A DNA stretch of 64,000 nucleotides from the NCBI GenBank assembly GCA_937138475.1, contig CAKZPD010000014.1:25948-89947 (forward strand). Direction: 5' to 3'. Shown one piece after another: positions 52,055 to 60,922 of the stretch. A program made the translations under genes and the position numbers. Each line of letters opens with the position of its first letter. The stretch's first letter is position 1. The stretch comes from an uncultured Sulfitobacter sp. (GTDB taxonomy: Bacteria > Pseudomonadota > Alphaproteobacteria > Rhodobacterales > Rhodobacteraceae). The notes under the pieces are model-generated. The model searched no databases and was not told where the DNA came from. It saw only the letters and a list, made by a program, of their open reading frames with translations.

Positions 52055-53875
52055 CTAGCGGCCCAGCGCAATTCCTTCGCGGCGCGGGTCGGCGCCGCCT
52101 TGGAGTGTTTCGGATATGGATATGGCATGCAGGCCAGATGTCAAATGCCGTGTTTGGATCTGGTAGCCCATGGCGCTGAGGGCGGGGGCCAGGGTTTCCG
52201 CCGCGGTGCCCGCTTCGAGCTGATAGGGGCCAAAGCGGTTGATGGCATGGGGCAGGGCGATGGCGCTTTGGATATCCAGCCCCCAGACAAGATGGGCAAT
52301 CAGCGTTTGGGCGACATAGGGAATGATCGCGCTGCCGCCGGGGCTGCCGATGGCCAAAACTGGCTGGCCGCCTTGCAGGACAATCAAGGGTGCCATGGAA
52401 GAGCGCGGGCGCTTGCCCGGCGCCACGCGGTTGGCAATCGGGCGCCCCTTGTTGTGGGTCTTGAACGAGAAATCCGTCAGTTCGTTGTTCAGCAGGAAAC
52501 CGCGCACCATCAGCCGTGACCCAAAGCCGTTTTCGATGGTGCTGGTCAGGGATGCGACATTGCCAGCGGCATCGACGATGGACAGGTGGGTGGTTGAGGG
52601 CAATTCGAGCGAGGCGTCATCGCCGCGCAGCTGCGCATGGTCGAAAGCGGGGCGGCCGGGAAAGACTTCCTCGGACGCCAAGGCGCCCTCGATCAGCCTT
52701 GCGCGCTGTGCCAGATAACCGGGGTCAAGCAAGCCCTGCACCGGGACCGGCACGAAATCGTCGTCGGCCAGAAAGCGCGCGCGGTCGGCAAACGCCAGCC
52801 GGGTTGCCTGACCGATGCGGCGGCGGGTGTGTGGATCCATCGGGTCATGGCCAAGGTCAATCCCGTCGAGCATGCCCAGAATTTGACCAACCGCCACCGT
52901 TCCGGACGAGGGCGGGCCGATGCCACAGATGTCATAGCTGCGAAAGGCGGCGCAGAGGGGCGGGCGGTCTTTGACCCGGTAAAGCGCCAGATCGGTGGCC
53001 GTCAACAGGCCCGGATTGTTGGGTGCCTGTTGGACGGCTGCGGCAATGTCGCGGGCGATGGGGCCGTTATAAAATGCATGGGCCCCTTGCCGGGCCAGCA
53101 GGTCAAGCGTGTCCGCATAGGCCGGGTTGCGCAGCCACGCCCCGCTTTGCAGTGGCGCACCGCCAGGCAGAAAATAGGCCGCCGCGCCCGGATCTTGGGC
53201 CAAATGCGCTGCGTCGGCCTGGACCAATTGCGCCAAGCGGGGCGAGACAGCAAACCCGGATCTGGCCAGATCAGTCGCCGGTTGCAGCAACCCAGCCCAA
53301 GGGTGCTGGCCCCAGCGTTGGTGCGCCGCCTGCATCAGCGCCGGCGTTCCCGGCACCCCGACCGAGCGCCCGCCAACAACGGCATCAAAGAACCGCAGCG
53401 GGGCGCCGCTGTCATCCAAAAACAGGCGCGGCGTGGCGGCTTGGGGTGCGGTTTCGCGTCCGTCAAGGGTCGCGAGCTGCCCTTTTGCCGCGTCAAAATA
53501 GACCAAAAAGCCGCCGCCCCCAAGGCCCGAGGACTGTGGCTCGACCAGGCCAAGGACCATTTGCGCCGCCACCATCGCATCAATCGCGTTGCCGCCATTG
53601 TCCAAAACCTTGGCGCCGGCCTTGGCGGCCAAAGGGTGGGCCGCGACGATCATCCAGTTGTCGGCCTTAACCGGGCGGCCTTGGGCCTTGGCCTGCTGGG
53701 CCGCGCGAATCGATTGGTTCAAGGCGACCGGCGCGCCGGTGCTGGCGGGTTCCGGCATGTGCAGATCTGAGGGTTGCGCGCTTTGCTGCGCGGCAGCGGA
53801 GCCGGGATCACCGCACCCGATCAAGGCCGCAACCGCCAGAGCGGCAAGCCGCAGGATCGGCGCAGCCCTGGTCAC
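52055..53875 (-). CDS. ggt: Gamma-glutamyltransferase, predicted lipoprotein
   Basis: Cleaves or transfers the gamma-glutamyl group of glutathione in the periplasm, 606 residues. The N terminus has a signal with lipobox LIGC (C21). The Ntn-hydrolase autoprocessing site is PSTTHLSIVD, with T428 matching E. coli Thr391; GFGSRLMVRGFLLNNELTDF follows. Most GGTs are soluble periplasmic proteins, so the lipid anchor is a variation. The start overlaps the hydroxyacid dehydrogenase stop by 4 bp, so they form an operon. Confidence 0.92.
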   Translation of the reverse strand: MTRAAPILRLAALAVAALIGCGDPGSAAAQQSAQPSDLHMPEPASTGAPVALNQSIRAAQQAKAQGRPVKADNWMIVAAHPLAAKAGAKVLDNGGNAIDAMVAAQMVLGLVEPQSSGLGGGGFLVYFDAAKGQLATLDGRETAPQAATPRLFLDDSGAPLRFFDAVVGGRSVGVPGTPALMQAAHQRWGQHPWAGLLQPATDLARSGFAVSPRLAQLVQADAAHLAQDPGAAAYFLPGGAPLQSGAWLRNPAYADTLDLLARQGAHAFYNGPIARDIAAAVQQAPNNPGLLTATDLALYRVKDRPPLCAAFRSYDICGIGPPSSGTVAVGQILGMLDGIDLGHDPMDPHTRRRIGQATRLAFADRARFLADDDFVPVPVQGLLDPGYLAQRARLIEGALASEEVFPGRPAFDHAQLRGDDASLELPSTTHLSIVDAAGNVASLTSTIENGFGSRLMVRGFLLNNELTDFSFKTHNKGRPIANRVAPGKRPRSSMAPLIVLQGGQPVLAIGSPGGSAIIPYVAQTLIAHLVWGLDIQSAIALPHAINRFGPYQLEAGTAAETLAPALSAMGYQIQTRHLTSGLHAISISETLQGGADPRREGIALGR

Positions 53876-54858
53876 AGCATTGACGGCACGACCTGATCAG
53901 GCGGGCGATGGCCGTCGTCAAAGGTCTTGATATTTATCAGAACTTTCTCGCCCATCTCGATGCGCCCCTCGCGGGTGGCCGAACCCATATGCGGCAACAA
54001 CACAACATTGCGCAGCTCGCGCAGGCGGGGATTCACGGTGGTTCCATGTTCATAAACATCCAGACCCGCGCCGGCGATATCGCCGGCCCGCAGCATCCGG
54101 GTCAGGGCATTTTCGTCGATCACCTCGCCGCGCGAGGTGTTTACCACCACCGCCGTAGGCTTGAGCAGCTTGAGCCGGCGCGCGTTCATCAAATGAAAAG
54201 TCGAGGGCGTTGCCGGGCAATTGACCGAGATCACATCCATGCGCGCGATCATCTGGTCCAGGCTGGCCCAATAGGTCGCCTCAAGCGCTTGTTCGGTTTC
54301 GGGGCGCAGCTGGCGCCGGTTGTGGTAATGGATCTGCATGCCAAAGGCCGCGGCACGCCGGGCCACCGCCTGACCAATCCGCCCCATGCCCAAAATTCCC
54401 AAGCGCCGCCCACCGACACGCCCGCCAAGCAGGGCCGTCGGCGCCCAGCCTTGCCATTCGCCGGCCTGCATGACCGCCAAACCTTCGGGAATGCGCCGCG
54501 TGACGGCAAGGATCAGCGCCATGGTCATATCGGCGGTATCATCGGTCAGCACGCCAGGGGTGTTGGACACCAAGATGCCGCGCTGACGGGCCGTTGCCAC
54601 GTCGATGTGATCGACACCGGCCCCGTAATTGGCGATCAGGCGCAACTGATCCCCGGCTTGGCTGAGCAAAGCATTGTCGATGGTATCTGTGACCGTGGGC
54701 ACCAAAACATCAGCGGATTTCACTGCTTCTGACAGCTCGGGGCGGGTCATCGGCGTGTCGTCATCGCGCAACACGACGTCAAACAGTTCTGACAGGCGTG
54801 TTTCGACACTTTCGGGCAGGCGCCGCGTTACGACAACCTTTAATCGCGATTTTGGCAT
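53872..54858 (-). CDS. D-2-hydroxyacid dehydrogenase (glyoxylate/hydroxypyruvate reductase type)
   Basis: NAD(P)H-dependent reductase of 328 residues. It has the NAD motif LGILGMGRIGQAVARRAAAFG and catalytic Arg, Glu and His in VNTSRGEVID, GLDVYEHG and VLLPHMGSATREGR. NYGAGVDHIDVATARQRGI is typical of GyaR-type glyoxylate reductases. It is the first gene of a two-gene unit with ggt. Confidence 0.9.
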   Translation of the reverse strand: MPKSRLKVVVTRRLPESVETRLSELFDVVLRDDDTPMTRPELSEAVKSADVLVPTVTDTIDNALLSQAGDQLRLIANYGAGVDHIDVATARQRGILVSNTPGVLTDDTADMTMALILAVTRRIPEGLAVMQAGEWQGWAPTALLGGRVGGRRLGILGMGRIGQAVARRAAAFGMQIHYHNRRQLRPETEQALEATYWASLDQMIARMDVISVNCPATPSTFHLMNARRLKLLKPTAVVVNTSRGEVIDENALTRMLRAGDIAGAGLDVYEHGTTVNPRLRELRNVVLLPHMGSATREGRIEMGEKVLINIKTFDDGHRPPDQVVPSML

Positions 54859-54978
54859 AATTCAGTTCCCCAACACTTGGCGTCTGTCCCCATTGCATGG
54901 CATGGTGGCGGAAGTCAGGGCAAGGCACAAGAACCTCGCCCGGCAAAATTGGAAATCAGGCAGCCGAGGCCCCATTAA

Positions 54979-55491
54979 ATGACGTCACCACCCAAACGCA
55001 GTTTCGCGATTGCGATGGCATTTATGATGATATGGGCCGAGGTGCTGGCCGCCGGCGATCCGGCGCTGGGGCCGGTGACGAACTTGCCCTTGCCGCGGTT
55101 TGTGTCGATGAAGGCGGCCGAAGGGAATGTGCGGCGTGGCCCGTCCCTGACCCACCGGATCGACTGGGTGTTCAAGCATCGCGATATGCCGCTGCGGATC
55201 ACCGCCGAGCATGGCCATTGGCGCCGGGTCGAGGACCGGGACGGGCAAGGCGGCTGGGTGCATTATTCGCTGTTGTCGGGGGTGCGCACGGTGATCAATG
55301 ACCAAGAAGGGCTGACATTGCGATTGCGCGCTGACCCAAAGGCGCCGGCGGTGGCCATCATGCAGGCCGGGGTGATCGCGCGTCTTGGCAAATGCGGGCC
55401 CGATTGGTGCCAGCTGCGCAGCGGCGGGTTCAAGGGCTGGGCGCCCAAAGCCGCCCTTTGGGGGGTCGGCGCCGAGGAAATTCGGGATTGA
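54979..55491 (+). CDS. Secreted bacterial SH3-domain protein
   Basis: A 170-residue exported protein with a signal peptide (FAIAMAFMMIWAEVLA, cleavage near residue 25). Two SH3-like modules of about 60 residues follow (FVSMKAAEGNVRRGPSLTH and GLTLRLRADPKAPAVAIM). Such proteins sit in the periplasm and often contact peptidoglycan. It is divergent from the hydroxyacid dehydrogenase gene and ends before a strong hairpin. Confidence 0.8.
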   Translation: MTSPPKRSFAIAMAFMMIWAEVLAAGDPALGPVTNLPLPRFVSMKAAEGNVRRGPSLTHRIDWVFKHRDMPLRITAEHGHWRRVEDRDGQGGWVHYSLLSGVRTVINDQEGLTLRLRADPKAPAVAIMQAGVIARLGKCGPDWCQLRSGGFKGWAPKAALWGVGAEEIRD

Positions 55492-55514
55492 TCCACCTGC
55501 GGGTGCCAAGCAAG

Positions 55515-55543
55515 CTGAACCGCCGGATGGGCAGGCGGTTCAG
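55515..55543. terminator. 10-bp inverted repeat between convergent genes
   Basis: CTGAACCGCC and GGCGGTTCAG pair perfectly around a 9-base loop, 23 bp after the SH3-protein stop and 56 bp from the stop of the converging DUF1489 gene. No T tract on either side, so it is a terminator-like or transcript-end-protecting hairpin. Confidence 0.5.
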
Positions 55544-55553
55544 GGCGCCCCGA

Positions 55554-55587
55554 GATGCCCAGGATGCGCCGATGCGCAGGATGCGCC
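55554..55587. repeat. Two tandem 17-bp units
   Basis: GATGCCCAGGATGCGCC is followed directly by GATGCGCAGGATGCGCC (one mismatch). It lies in the short gap between the SH3-protein and DUF1489 genes. Probably a small slippage product. Confidence 0.6.
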
Positions 55588-55599
55588 GGCGTGCGCGCG

Positions 55600-56022
55600 T
55601 CAAATCACGCCAATTTCGGCAAGGGCGTTGTTCAGGGCCTCGGGCAGGGGGTCTTCTCCGGCGCGGCTTTTGGGCAGGTCGGCGGGCGCATCCTGGGGGT
55701 TGAGGTATCGCCAGCCCTGGAACGGGCGGCGCAGGCTGCTTTGGGTCGGCACCAACACGGGATCAAGCACGATTGCACAGCGGCGAAGCCCGTCCGCCCC
55801 GATCCGTTCATCCAGACGCAGCACCCGTTGGCGGCATAAAATGGCGCCCTTGATCACCCAATAGATTGAACCGCCATCCAGTATTTCGGTTTGGCGCTTG
55901 GGCCACATCCGGGTCACATGACAGGGCAGGCCATCGGTGGTGCGGGCCGCGGCGCTTTGATGCCAGCGGGCCAGATCTTCGACGCTTTGGGTGCCGACAG
56001 ACAATTTAATAAGATGGATCAT
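55600..56022 (-). CDS. DUF1489-family protein
   Basis: A 140-residue cytoplasmic protein starting MIHLIKLSVGTQSVEDLARW. It has the family features HVTRMWPKR, GSIYWVIKGAILCRQRVLRLD and FQGWRYLNPQDAPADL. DUF1489 is found mainly in alphaproteobacteria and has no assigned biochemical role. The start at 56020-56022 is preferred over an in-frame ATG 10 codons upstream. Confidence 0.83.
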   Translation of the reverse strand: MIHLIKLSVGTQSVEDLARWHQSAAARTTDGLPCHVTRMWPKRQTEILDGGSIYWVIKGAILCRQRVLRLDERIGADGLRRCAIVLDPVLVPTQSSLRRPFQGWRYLNPQDAPADLPKSRAGEDPLPEALNNALAEIGVI

Positions 56023-56181
56023 ATGCCCTGTGGCCCCTTGCTGATGTGTCACAGTTTAGGGCCGCGCGCCCCCGAGATAAAGTAGCCCGGCGGCGTTTGA
56101 CTTCAAAGTATTGTGCATCCACCTTCTTTTTGGCGGGCAAAGCGCGTATCTTGGCCGGGTATGCCCAAGGAAAGACCCGCC

Positions 56182-58392
56182 ATGAATGATATGTCTGTCT
56201 TTGCCGCCCCGATCGCTGAAACCATCTGGGATTTGAAATACCGCTTCAAGGATGTGGATGGCACGCCGCACGATCAAAGCATTCAAGACACATGGCGCCG
56301 CGTTGCACGGGCGCTGAGCGCCCCGGAGAAAGACCCGGCCAAATGGGAGCACGAATTTTACAGCGCCCTTGAAGGTTTCAAGTTTCTGCCGGCAGGCCGG
56401 ATCTTGGCCGGGGCAGGGACAAAGCGCCAGGTGACGCTGTTCAATTGCTTTGTCATGGGGCAGGTGCCGGACAGTATCGAGGGGATATTCGATGCGCTGA
56501 AAGAAGCGGCGCAAACCATGCAGCAAGGCGGGGGCATCGGGTATGATTTCTCGACCCTGCGGCCACGCGGGGCAAAGGTCGACGGGGTTGGCGCGGATGC
56601 GTCGGGGCCGCTGTCCTTTATGGATGTCTGGGATGCGATGTGCCGCACGATCATGTCAGCCGGAAGCCGGCGCGGGGCGATGATGGGGGTGCTGCGCTGT
56701 GATCACCCCGATATTCTGGAGTTTATCGCCGCCAAGGCAGACCCAGCCCGCTTGCGCATGTTCAATATGTCGGTGCTGATCACCGATGCGTTCATGGCGG
56801 CGCTGCAAGCGGACGACCCGTGGGCGCTGGTGTTTGATGGCAAGACATATGACCGTTTGCCGGCCCGCGCGCTTTGGGCGAAGATCATGCAGGCCACCTA
56901 TGATGTGGCCGAGCCGGGGGTGATCTTTGTTGACCGGATCAATCAGACGAACAACCTGCGGTATTGCGAAACCATTGCCGCCACCAACCCCTGCGGCGAG
57001 CAACCGCTGCCGCCTTATGGTGCGTGTTTGCTTGGCTCGGTCAATCTGGCGCGGCTGGTGCAGCACCCGTTTGACGCGCAAGCCGGGATTGATCTGCCGG
57101 CGCTTGAGCGGCTGGTGGCGGTGGCGGTGCGCATGCTGGACAATGTGATCGACGTTTCGGGCTTTCCGTTGGCTGCGCAGGCGGCCGAGGCACGCGCCAA
57201 ACGACGTATTGGCCTGGGGGTGACAGGTCTGGCCGATGCGCTGTTGATGGTGGGGTTGCGCTATGGTTCGGCCGAGGCGGCGCGTCAAACCGAGCATTGG
57301 CTGCAAGCGATCGCCCGCGCCGCGTATCTGGCCTCGGCGAATTTGGCACGCGAAAAGGGCGCCTTTCCGCTGTTCGAGCGCGCGCCCATGCTGGACTGCA
57401 AGATTGTGCAGGCGCTGGGTCCAGAGGTGACCAAGGCCATCGCAGCAGATGGGCTGCGCAATGCGGTTCTGACGTCGGTCGCCCCAACCGGCACGATCAG
57501 CCTTTTGGCGGGGAATGTCAGCTCGGGCGTGGAGCCGATCTTTGCCGATCGTTATCACCGCAAGCTGATGCAGCCTGCGGGCGAGCGCAGCGACACCGAG
57601 GTGTTGGACTATGCGGTGCAGATGTGGCGCAAGCTGCGCGGGGATGTGCCGTTGCCCGATTATTTTGTCGACGCCCAGACCCTGACCCCGCAAGAGCATA
57701 TTGCCATGCAGGCCGCTGCGCAAACCTGGGTGGATGCGTCGATTTCCAAAACGATCAATTGCCCCGCCGACATCGCCTTTACCGCGTTCAAGGACGTCTA
57801 TTGGCAAGCCTGGATGCAGGGCTGTAAGGGCTGCACCACCTATCGTCCGAACGCGACAACCGGCGCAGTGCTGAGCGCGGGCATCCCGCCCGCCAGCCTG
57901 GATATGGGCACGCCGCTGCCGCGTCCCAACAGTCTGGAAGGCAGCACCTATAAAATCAACTGGCCCGGAAGCGAGCATGCCTTGTATATCACCATAAATG
58001 ATCTGCTGACGCAGGCGGGCAGGCGACCCTTTGAGATATTCATCAACTCAAAAAACATGGAGCATTTTGCCTGGACCGTCGCCTTGACGCGCATGGTTTC
58101 GGCCATCTTTCGGCGCGGCGGCGATGTGTCCTTTGTGGTCGAAGAACTGAAGGCCGTGTTCGATCCGCGCGGCGGGGCCTGGGTGGCAGGCAAATACATC
58201 CCGTCAATCTTGGCGGCGATCGGTGGCGTGATCGAAGAGCATATGATCGCCACGGGTTTTTTAACTGGCAAGACGGGCGGATTGAACACAGCCCCAGGCG
58301 CCAGTTGCCCACATTGCGGACAGCAAGATTTGCGAATGCAAGAGGGCTGCACAACCTGCGACATCTGCGGATTTTCCGAGTGTTCCGGGTAA
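56182..58392 (+). CDS. nrdJ: Adenosylcobalamin-dependent (class II) ribonucleotide reductase
   Basis: Reduces ribonucleotides to deoxyribonucleotides using a cobalamin-derived radical. The 736 residues have the redox Cys in LFNCFV (C89), the radical-site segment ATNPCGEQPLPPYGACLLGS (N269, C271, E273) and SVAPTGTISLLAGN. The C-terminal cysteine-rich tail (CPHCGQQD, then CTTCDICGFSEC) re-reduces the active site. The start at 56182 has an AAGGA site; an in-frame ATG at 56161 would add seven residues. No cobalamin riboswitch was seen upstream. Confidence 0.94.
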   Translation: MNDMSVFAAPIAETIWDLKYRFKDVDGTPHDQSIQDTWRRVARALSAPEKDPAKWEHEFYSALEGFKFLPAGRILAGAGTKRQVTLFNCFVMGQVPDSIEGIFDALKEAAQTMQQGGGIGYDFSTLRPRGAKVDGVGADASGPLSFMDVWDAMCRTIMSAGSRRGAMMGVLRCDHPDILEFIAAKADPARLRMFNMSVLITDAFMAALQADDPWALVFDGKTYDRLPARALWAKIMQATYDVAEPGVIFVDRINQTNNLRYCETIAATNPCGEQPLPPYGACLLGSVNLARLVQHPFDAQAGIDLPALERLVAVAVRMLDNVIDVSGFPLAAQAAEARAKRRIGLGVTGLADALLMVGLRYGSAEAARQTEHWLQAIARAAYLASANLAREKGAFPLFERAPMLDCKIVQALGPEVTKAIAADGLRNAVLTSVAPTGTISLLAGNVSSGVEPIFADRYHRKLMQPAGERSDTEVLDYAVQMWRKLRGDVPLPDYFVDAQTLTPQEHIAMQAAAQTWVDASISKTINCPADIAFTAFKDVYWQAWMQGCKGCTTYRPNATTGAVLSAGIPPASLDMGTPLPRPNSLEGSTYKINWPGSEHALYITINDLLTQAGRRPFEIFINSKNMEHFAWTVALTRMVSAIFRRGGDVSFVVEELKAVFDPRGGAWVAGKYIPSILAAIGGVIEEHMIATGFLTGKTGGLNTAPGASCPHCGQQDLRMQEGCTTCDICGFSECSG

Positions 58393-58567
58393 GAGCAGTG
58401 GGCGGGGCGTGTCAGGCCAACTATACTAGGGGCATTTCCCGCTGATCGTTTGCCATTCGAAAACCGTCGGGATGCCACTGGGGCGGGCTGAATTGGCCAT
58501 TATTGCCAATAGCGCGCGACAAAGAAGCCGCCTTCTGCGGTGAATTTCCATCAAGCCAATAGGTTTT

Positions 58568-58912
58568 TCACCCCGATCCGGATAAAGCGTTCTCAAGAAA
58601 CCGGACGACATTCCCGATCTGGTTTGCCCGCTCTTTTAGCTCTTCGATTTTACGTTGGACGACGGCGCGGGCGACCTCTCGGTCGCAACTCTCGGCAGTG
58701 GCCTCCACAATTGAGCGCAGGTCAGCGACTGACATACCCGCTTCTCGTGCGCCTGCGAAAAACTGAAGCCAGACGAGGCAATCATCTTTATAGTTGCGGT
58801 AACTATTTGTCTCACTGTCACCAACGGTTGAGGTGATAAGACCGTTGCGTTCGTAAAACCGGATGGTGTCCCGACTGACGCCGGATTTCTGTGCAAGTTC
58901 GCCAATACGCAT
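58568..58912 (-). CDS. MerR-family transcriptional regulator
   Basis: A 114-residue regulator. The N-terminal winged helix (MRIGELAQKSGVSRDTIRFY) precedes a dimerisation coiled coil (VARAVVQRKIEELKERANQI). It lacks the clustered C-terminal cysteines of mercury or copper sensors, though two cysteines remain. It is divergent from a flavoprotein gene across 108 bp, which holds an inverted repeat, so it probably controls that gene and itself. Confidence 0.9.
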   Translation of the reverse strand: MRIGELAQKSGVSRDTIRFYERNGLITSTVGDSETNSYRNYKDDCLVWLQFFAGAREAGMSVADLRSIVEATAESCDREVARAVVQRKIEELKERANQIGNVVRFLENALSGSG

Positions 58913-58931
58913 GCCAAATCCTAAACCGTGG

Positions 58932-58946
58932 ACAATGGTCTATTGT
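58932..58946. promoter_or_regulatory. Candidate MerR operator
   Basis: ACAAT-GGTCT-ATTGT is a perfect 5-5-5 inverted repeat, 19 bp upstream of the merR-type gene and in the divergent gap with the flavoprotein gene. Wider flanks (GGA...TCC) extend the symmetry imperfectly. MerR proteins bind such dyads inside an over-long promoter spacer. Confidence 0.5.
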
Positions 58947-59020
58947 TTTCCATTCCTGCTTCGATTGTGTGCAGCCACAGACATGAAATTGCAACCACTT
59001 TAGGCATTGGGGCATCACAT

Positions 59021-60100
59021 ATGAAGACGCGTATTATTCTGGTCGGTGGGGGCTATGTTGGCATACAGCTGGCCAAGGCGTTGGACACCAAGGCCCAAGT
59101 GACGCTGATTGAACCGCGCAGTCATTTTGTTCACGCCCCTGCGATGATCCGCTCGGTTGTCGATCCGCAAGTTCTGGATCAGGGATTGATCCCCTATGAT
59201 GATTTGCTCAGGAACGGTCAGGTTCTGCGCGCTCGCGCCAAAAGCATCAGTGCCGCGGGGGTCACACTTGAAGATGGAACCGAGGTGCTTGGCGATTACA
59301 TCGTTGTCGCGACAGGCTCTGACAACGCGATGCCGTTTAAACCTGCCAGTGATAGCATCCAAGCCTTTCGCGCAGATAGCGCCCGTATTCACACGATGCT
59401 GAAAGCCGCGCAGAGCGTGGCCATCGTTGGCGCGGGTGCAGTCGGGACAGAGTTGGCCGGCGAAATCGCCCATTTCATGCCGGATAAGAAGGTCACATTG
59501 GTTTGTTCAGAACCGTCACTGTTCCCGGCGATGCCATCACGATTTGGAACAGCCCTGCAAGGTAAGCTTAATGATGCTGGGGTGACGACGATCTTTGGCG
59601 CGCGTGCCGAAAACCTTGAGAGCATGACCGAACCCTATGAGGGGGAGCTTCAATTGAGTAACGGGGAAAGAATTGCTGCCGATCTGATCTTTCCCGTTAT
59701 CGGGTCTCGAGCCGCATCGAGCCTGTTCGAGACGCTGCCCGGTCTGTGCAAATCTGACGCCAATCGGGTCAAGACCGATGCGTGGTTGCGCCCGTCTGAC
59801 CTGCCCAATGTCTTTGCCGCCGGAGATGTGGCCGAGACCGGAGATGCGATGACAATCGTCGCTGTCAGCCGCCAAACACCTTGGTTGGAAAAAATGCTGA
59901 CATTGCTGATCAACGGCAAAAAGGTCGAAGATATGGCCAAATACAAGCCGTGGGGCAAGGCGCCTTTCTTGGTCCCCTTGGGACCGCAGAAAGGGAATTC
60001 CTATCTTGTTATGTTCACCGCCGGAAATACGATAACACGTCTGATGAAGGGCAAGGACCTGTTTGTGTCGAAATATCGGAAGATGCTAAACCGGACCTAA
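59021..60100 (+). CDS. FAD-dependent NAD(P)H oxidoreductase (FSP1/AIFM2 or NDH-2-like)
   Basis: A 359-residue pyridine-nucleotide oxidoreductase. It has the FAD motif LVGGGYVGIQLAKALD, a second dinucleotide motif IVGAGAVGTELAGEIAHF and the FAD-end signature NVFAAGDVAETGD. It probably reduces a quinone with NAD(P)H. The ATG at 59021 gives the correct flavoprotein start; upstream in-frame codons overlap the promoter. It is the likely target of the divergent MerR regulator. Confidence 0.86.
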   Translation: MKTRIILVGGGYVGIQLAKALDTKAQVTLIEPRSHFVHAPAMIRSVVDPQVLDQGLIPYDDLLRNGQVLRARAKSISAAGVTLEDGTEVLGDYIVVATGSDNAMPFKPASDSIQAFRADSARIHTMLKAAQSVAIVGAGAVGTELAGEIAHFMPDKKVTLVCSEPSLFPAMPSRFGTALQGKLNDAGVTTIFGARAENLESMTEPYEGELQLSNGERIAADLIFPVIGSRAASSLFETLPGLCKSDANRVKTDAWLRPSDLPNVFAAGDVAETGDAMTIVAVSRQTPWLEKMLTLLINGKKVEDMAKYKPWGKAPFLVPLGPQKGNSYLVMFTAGNTITRLMKGKDLFVSKYRKMLNRT

Positions 60101-60466
60101 GGCGCCCCCTGTCCAAAAAAAAATGCGCCCACTGTGGCAATCGGTTTAATGCGTTAACCGTAACCATCACAGCATCCCTTTGCTGTCTTGCGAAAATTTG
60201 GTGCAATGTGCGTGTTTTGGCCATTCGCAGGAACCTGTAAGAATGACGTGCTGGGCCGCTTACTTATTTGTGGATGCGGTTCTTGGGCCGCGACTTGTCT
60301 GGGCATTGCGCATGGCTTTGCCACCCAAGTCCTGCGGACAAAGGGGATGAGATGGGAAAAAATAACCAGTTACATTCCAGAGCGATCTCAAGTAGATCAT
60401 GCCCGGTAAGTTGACACGCCCGAGCATTTGTGCAGCTTTCTAGGTATTTAAGGACACATATAGCGT
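60101..60466. other. 366-bp intergenic region before the polysaccharide export genes
   Basis: No convincing gene. It contains an imperfect palindrome CGGTTTAATGCGTTAACCG at 60142-60160 and AT-rich promoter-like DNA near 60430-60466. A short reading with CAHCGNRF near 60121 has no start and no length to be a gene. The operon promoter is probably here. Confidence 0.55.
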
Positions 60467-60922
60467 ATGTCGCAACAAGAAGATGATGAAATTGATCTTG
60501 CAGAACTGCTTTTTGCACTTTGGTCGGGCAAGTTTTGGATTGCGACGACAACGGTATTAGCCGGAGTTTTGGCGGTATTTTACGCCTTATCCGCCCCGGT
60601 TGAATATGAATCAACCGCGATATTTGAGCTAAAAAAGCAATCGTCCGGACCAAGACTGCCGTCTGAATTCTCTGGCCTGGCCGCTCTGGCGGGCATTAAT
60701 TCTGGCGGCGATTCGCAGGGCGTGTTTGATCGGTTGAACGGCCGCGATTTTGTCGGCAGGTTGGCCACAGAAATGGACCTGGCGGCAGACCCGTTTTTTA
60801 ATCCCCCCAAAGCGCCAAGCGTTGTGAAAGATGCCATCAAGTTTGTCCTTTCCGGGGGGGTACCGACACGCAGCAAGATCCCCCCGTCGATCCGCTGGAC
60901 GCTATCTTCGAAAATTATTTGA
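60467..60922 (+). CDS. Polysaccharide co-polymerase (Wzz family), N-terminal fragment
   Basis: The first 151 codons of a chain-length-determinant protein. A cytoplasmic N terminus (DDEIDLAELLFALWSGKFW) precedes the first membrane helix (IATTTVLAGVLAVFYALSA) and the start of the periplasmic domain. In frame it runs past a G7 tract at 60854-60860 into about 22 unrelated residues and stops. The continuation is in frame +1 and completes a normal Wzz. Read together, 60467-62412 would encode about 648 residues, so this is a frameshifted gene or a sequencing error. Confidence 0.8.
   Translation: MSQQEDDEIDLAELLFALWSGKFWIATTTVLAGVLAVFYALSAPVEYESTAIFELKKQSSGPRLPSEFSGLAALAGINSGGDSQGVFDRLNGRDFVGRLATEMDLAADPFFNPPKAPSVVKDAIKFVLSGGVPTRSKIPPSIRWTLSSKII
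60854..60860 (+). other. G7 homopolymer at the apparent frameshift
   Basis: Seven G residues end the wild-type reading. Adding one G (or losing two) joins the N-terminal frame to the frame reading GTDTQQDPPVDPLDAIFENY, which leads directly into the second fragment. Homopolymer runs are common sites of sequencing error and of slipped-strand phase variation. Confidence 0.7.

Noticed and set aside
56023..56181. Cobalamin riboswitch before nrdJ
   Set aside because: The gap is too short and I found no B12-box-like sequence.
60101..60240. A short reading with CAHCGNRF as a zinc-finger gene
   Set aside because: No start codon or ribosome binding site, and the frame only continues from antisense-like translation inside the upstream gene.
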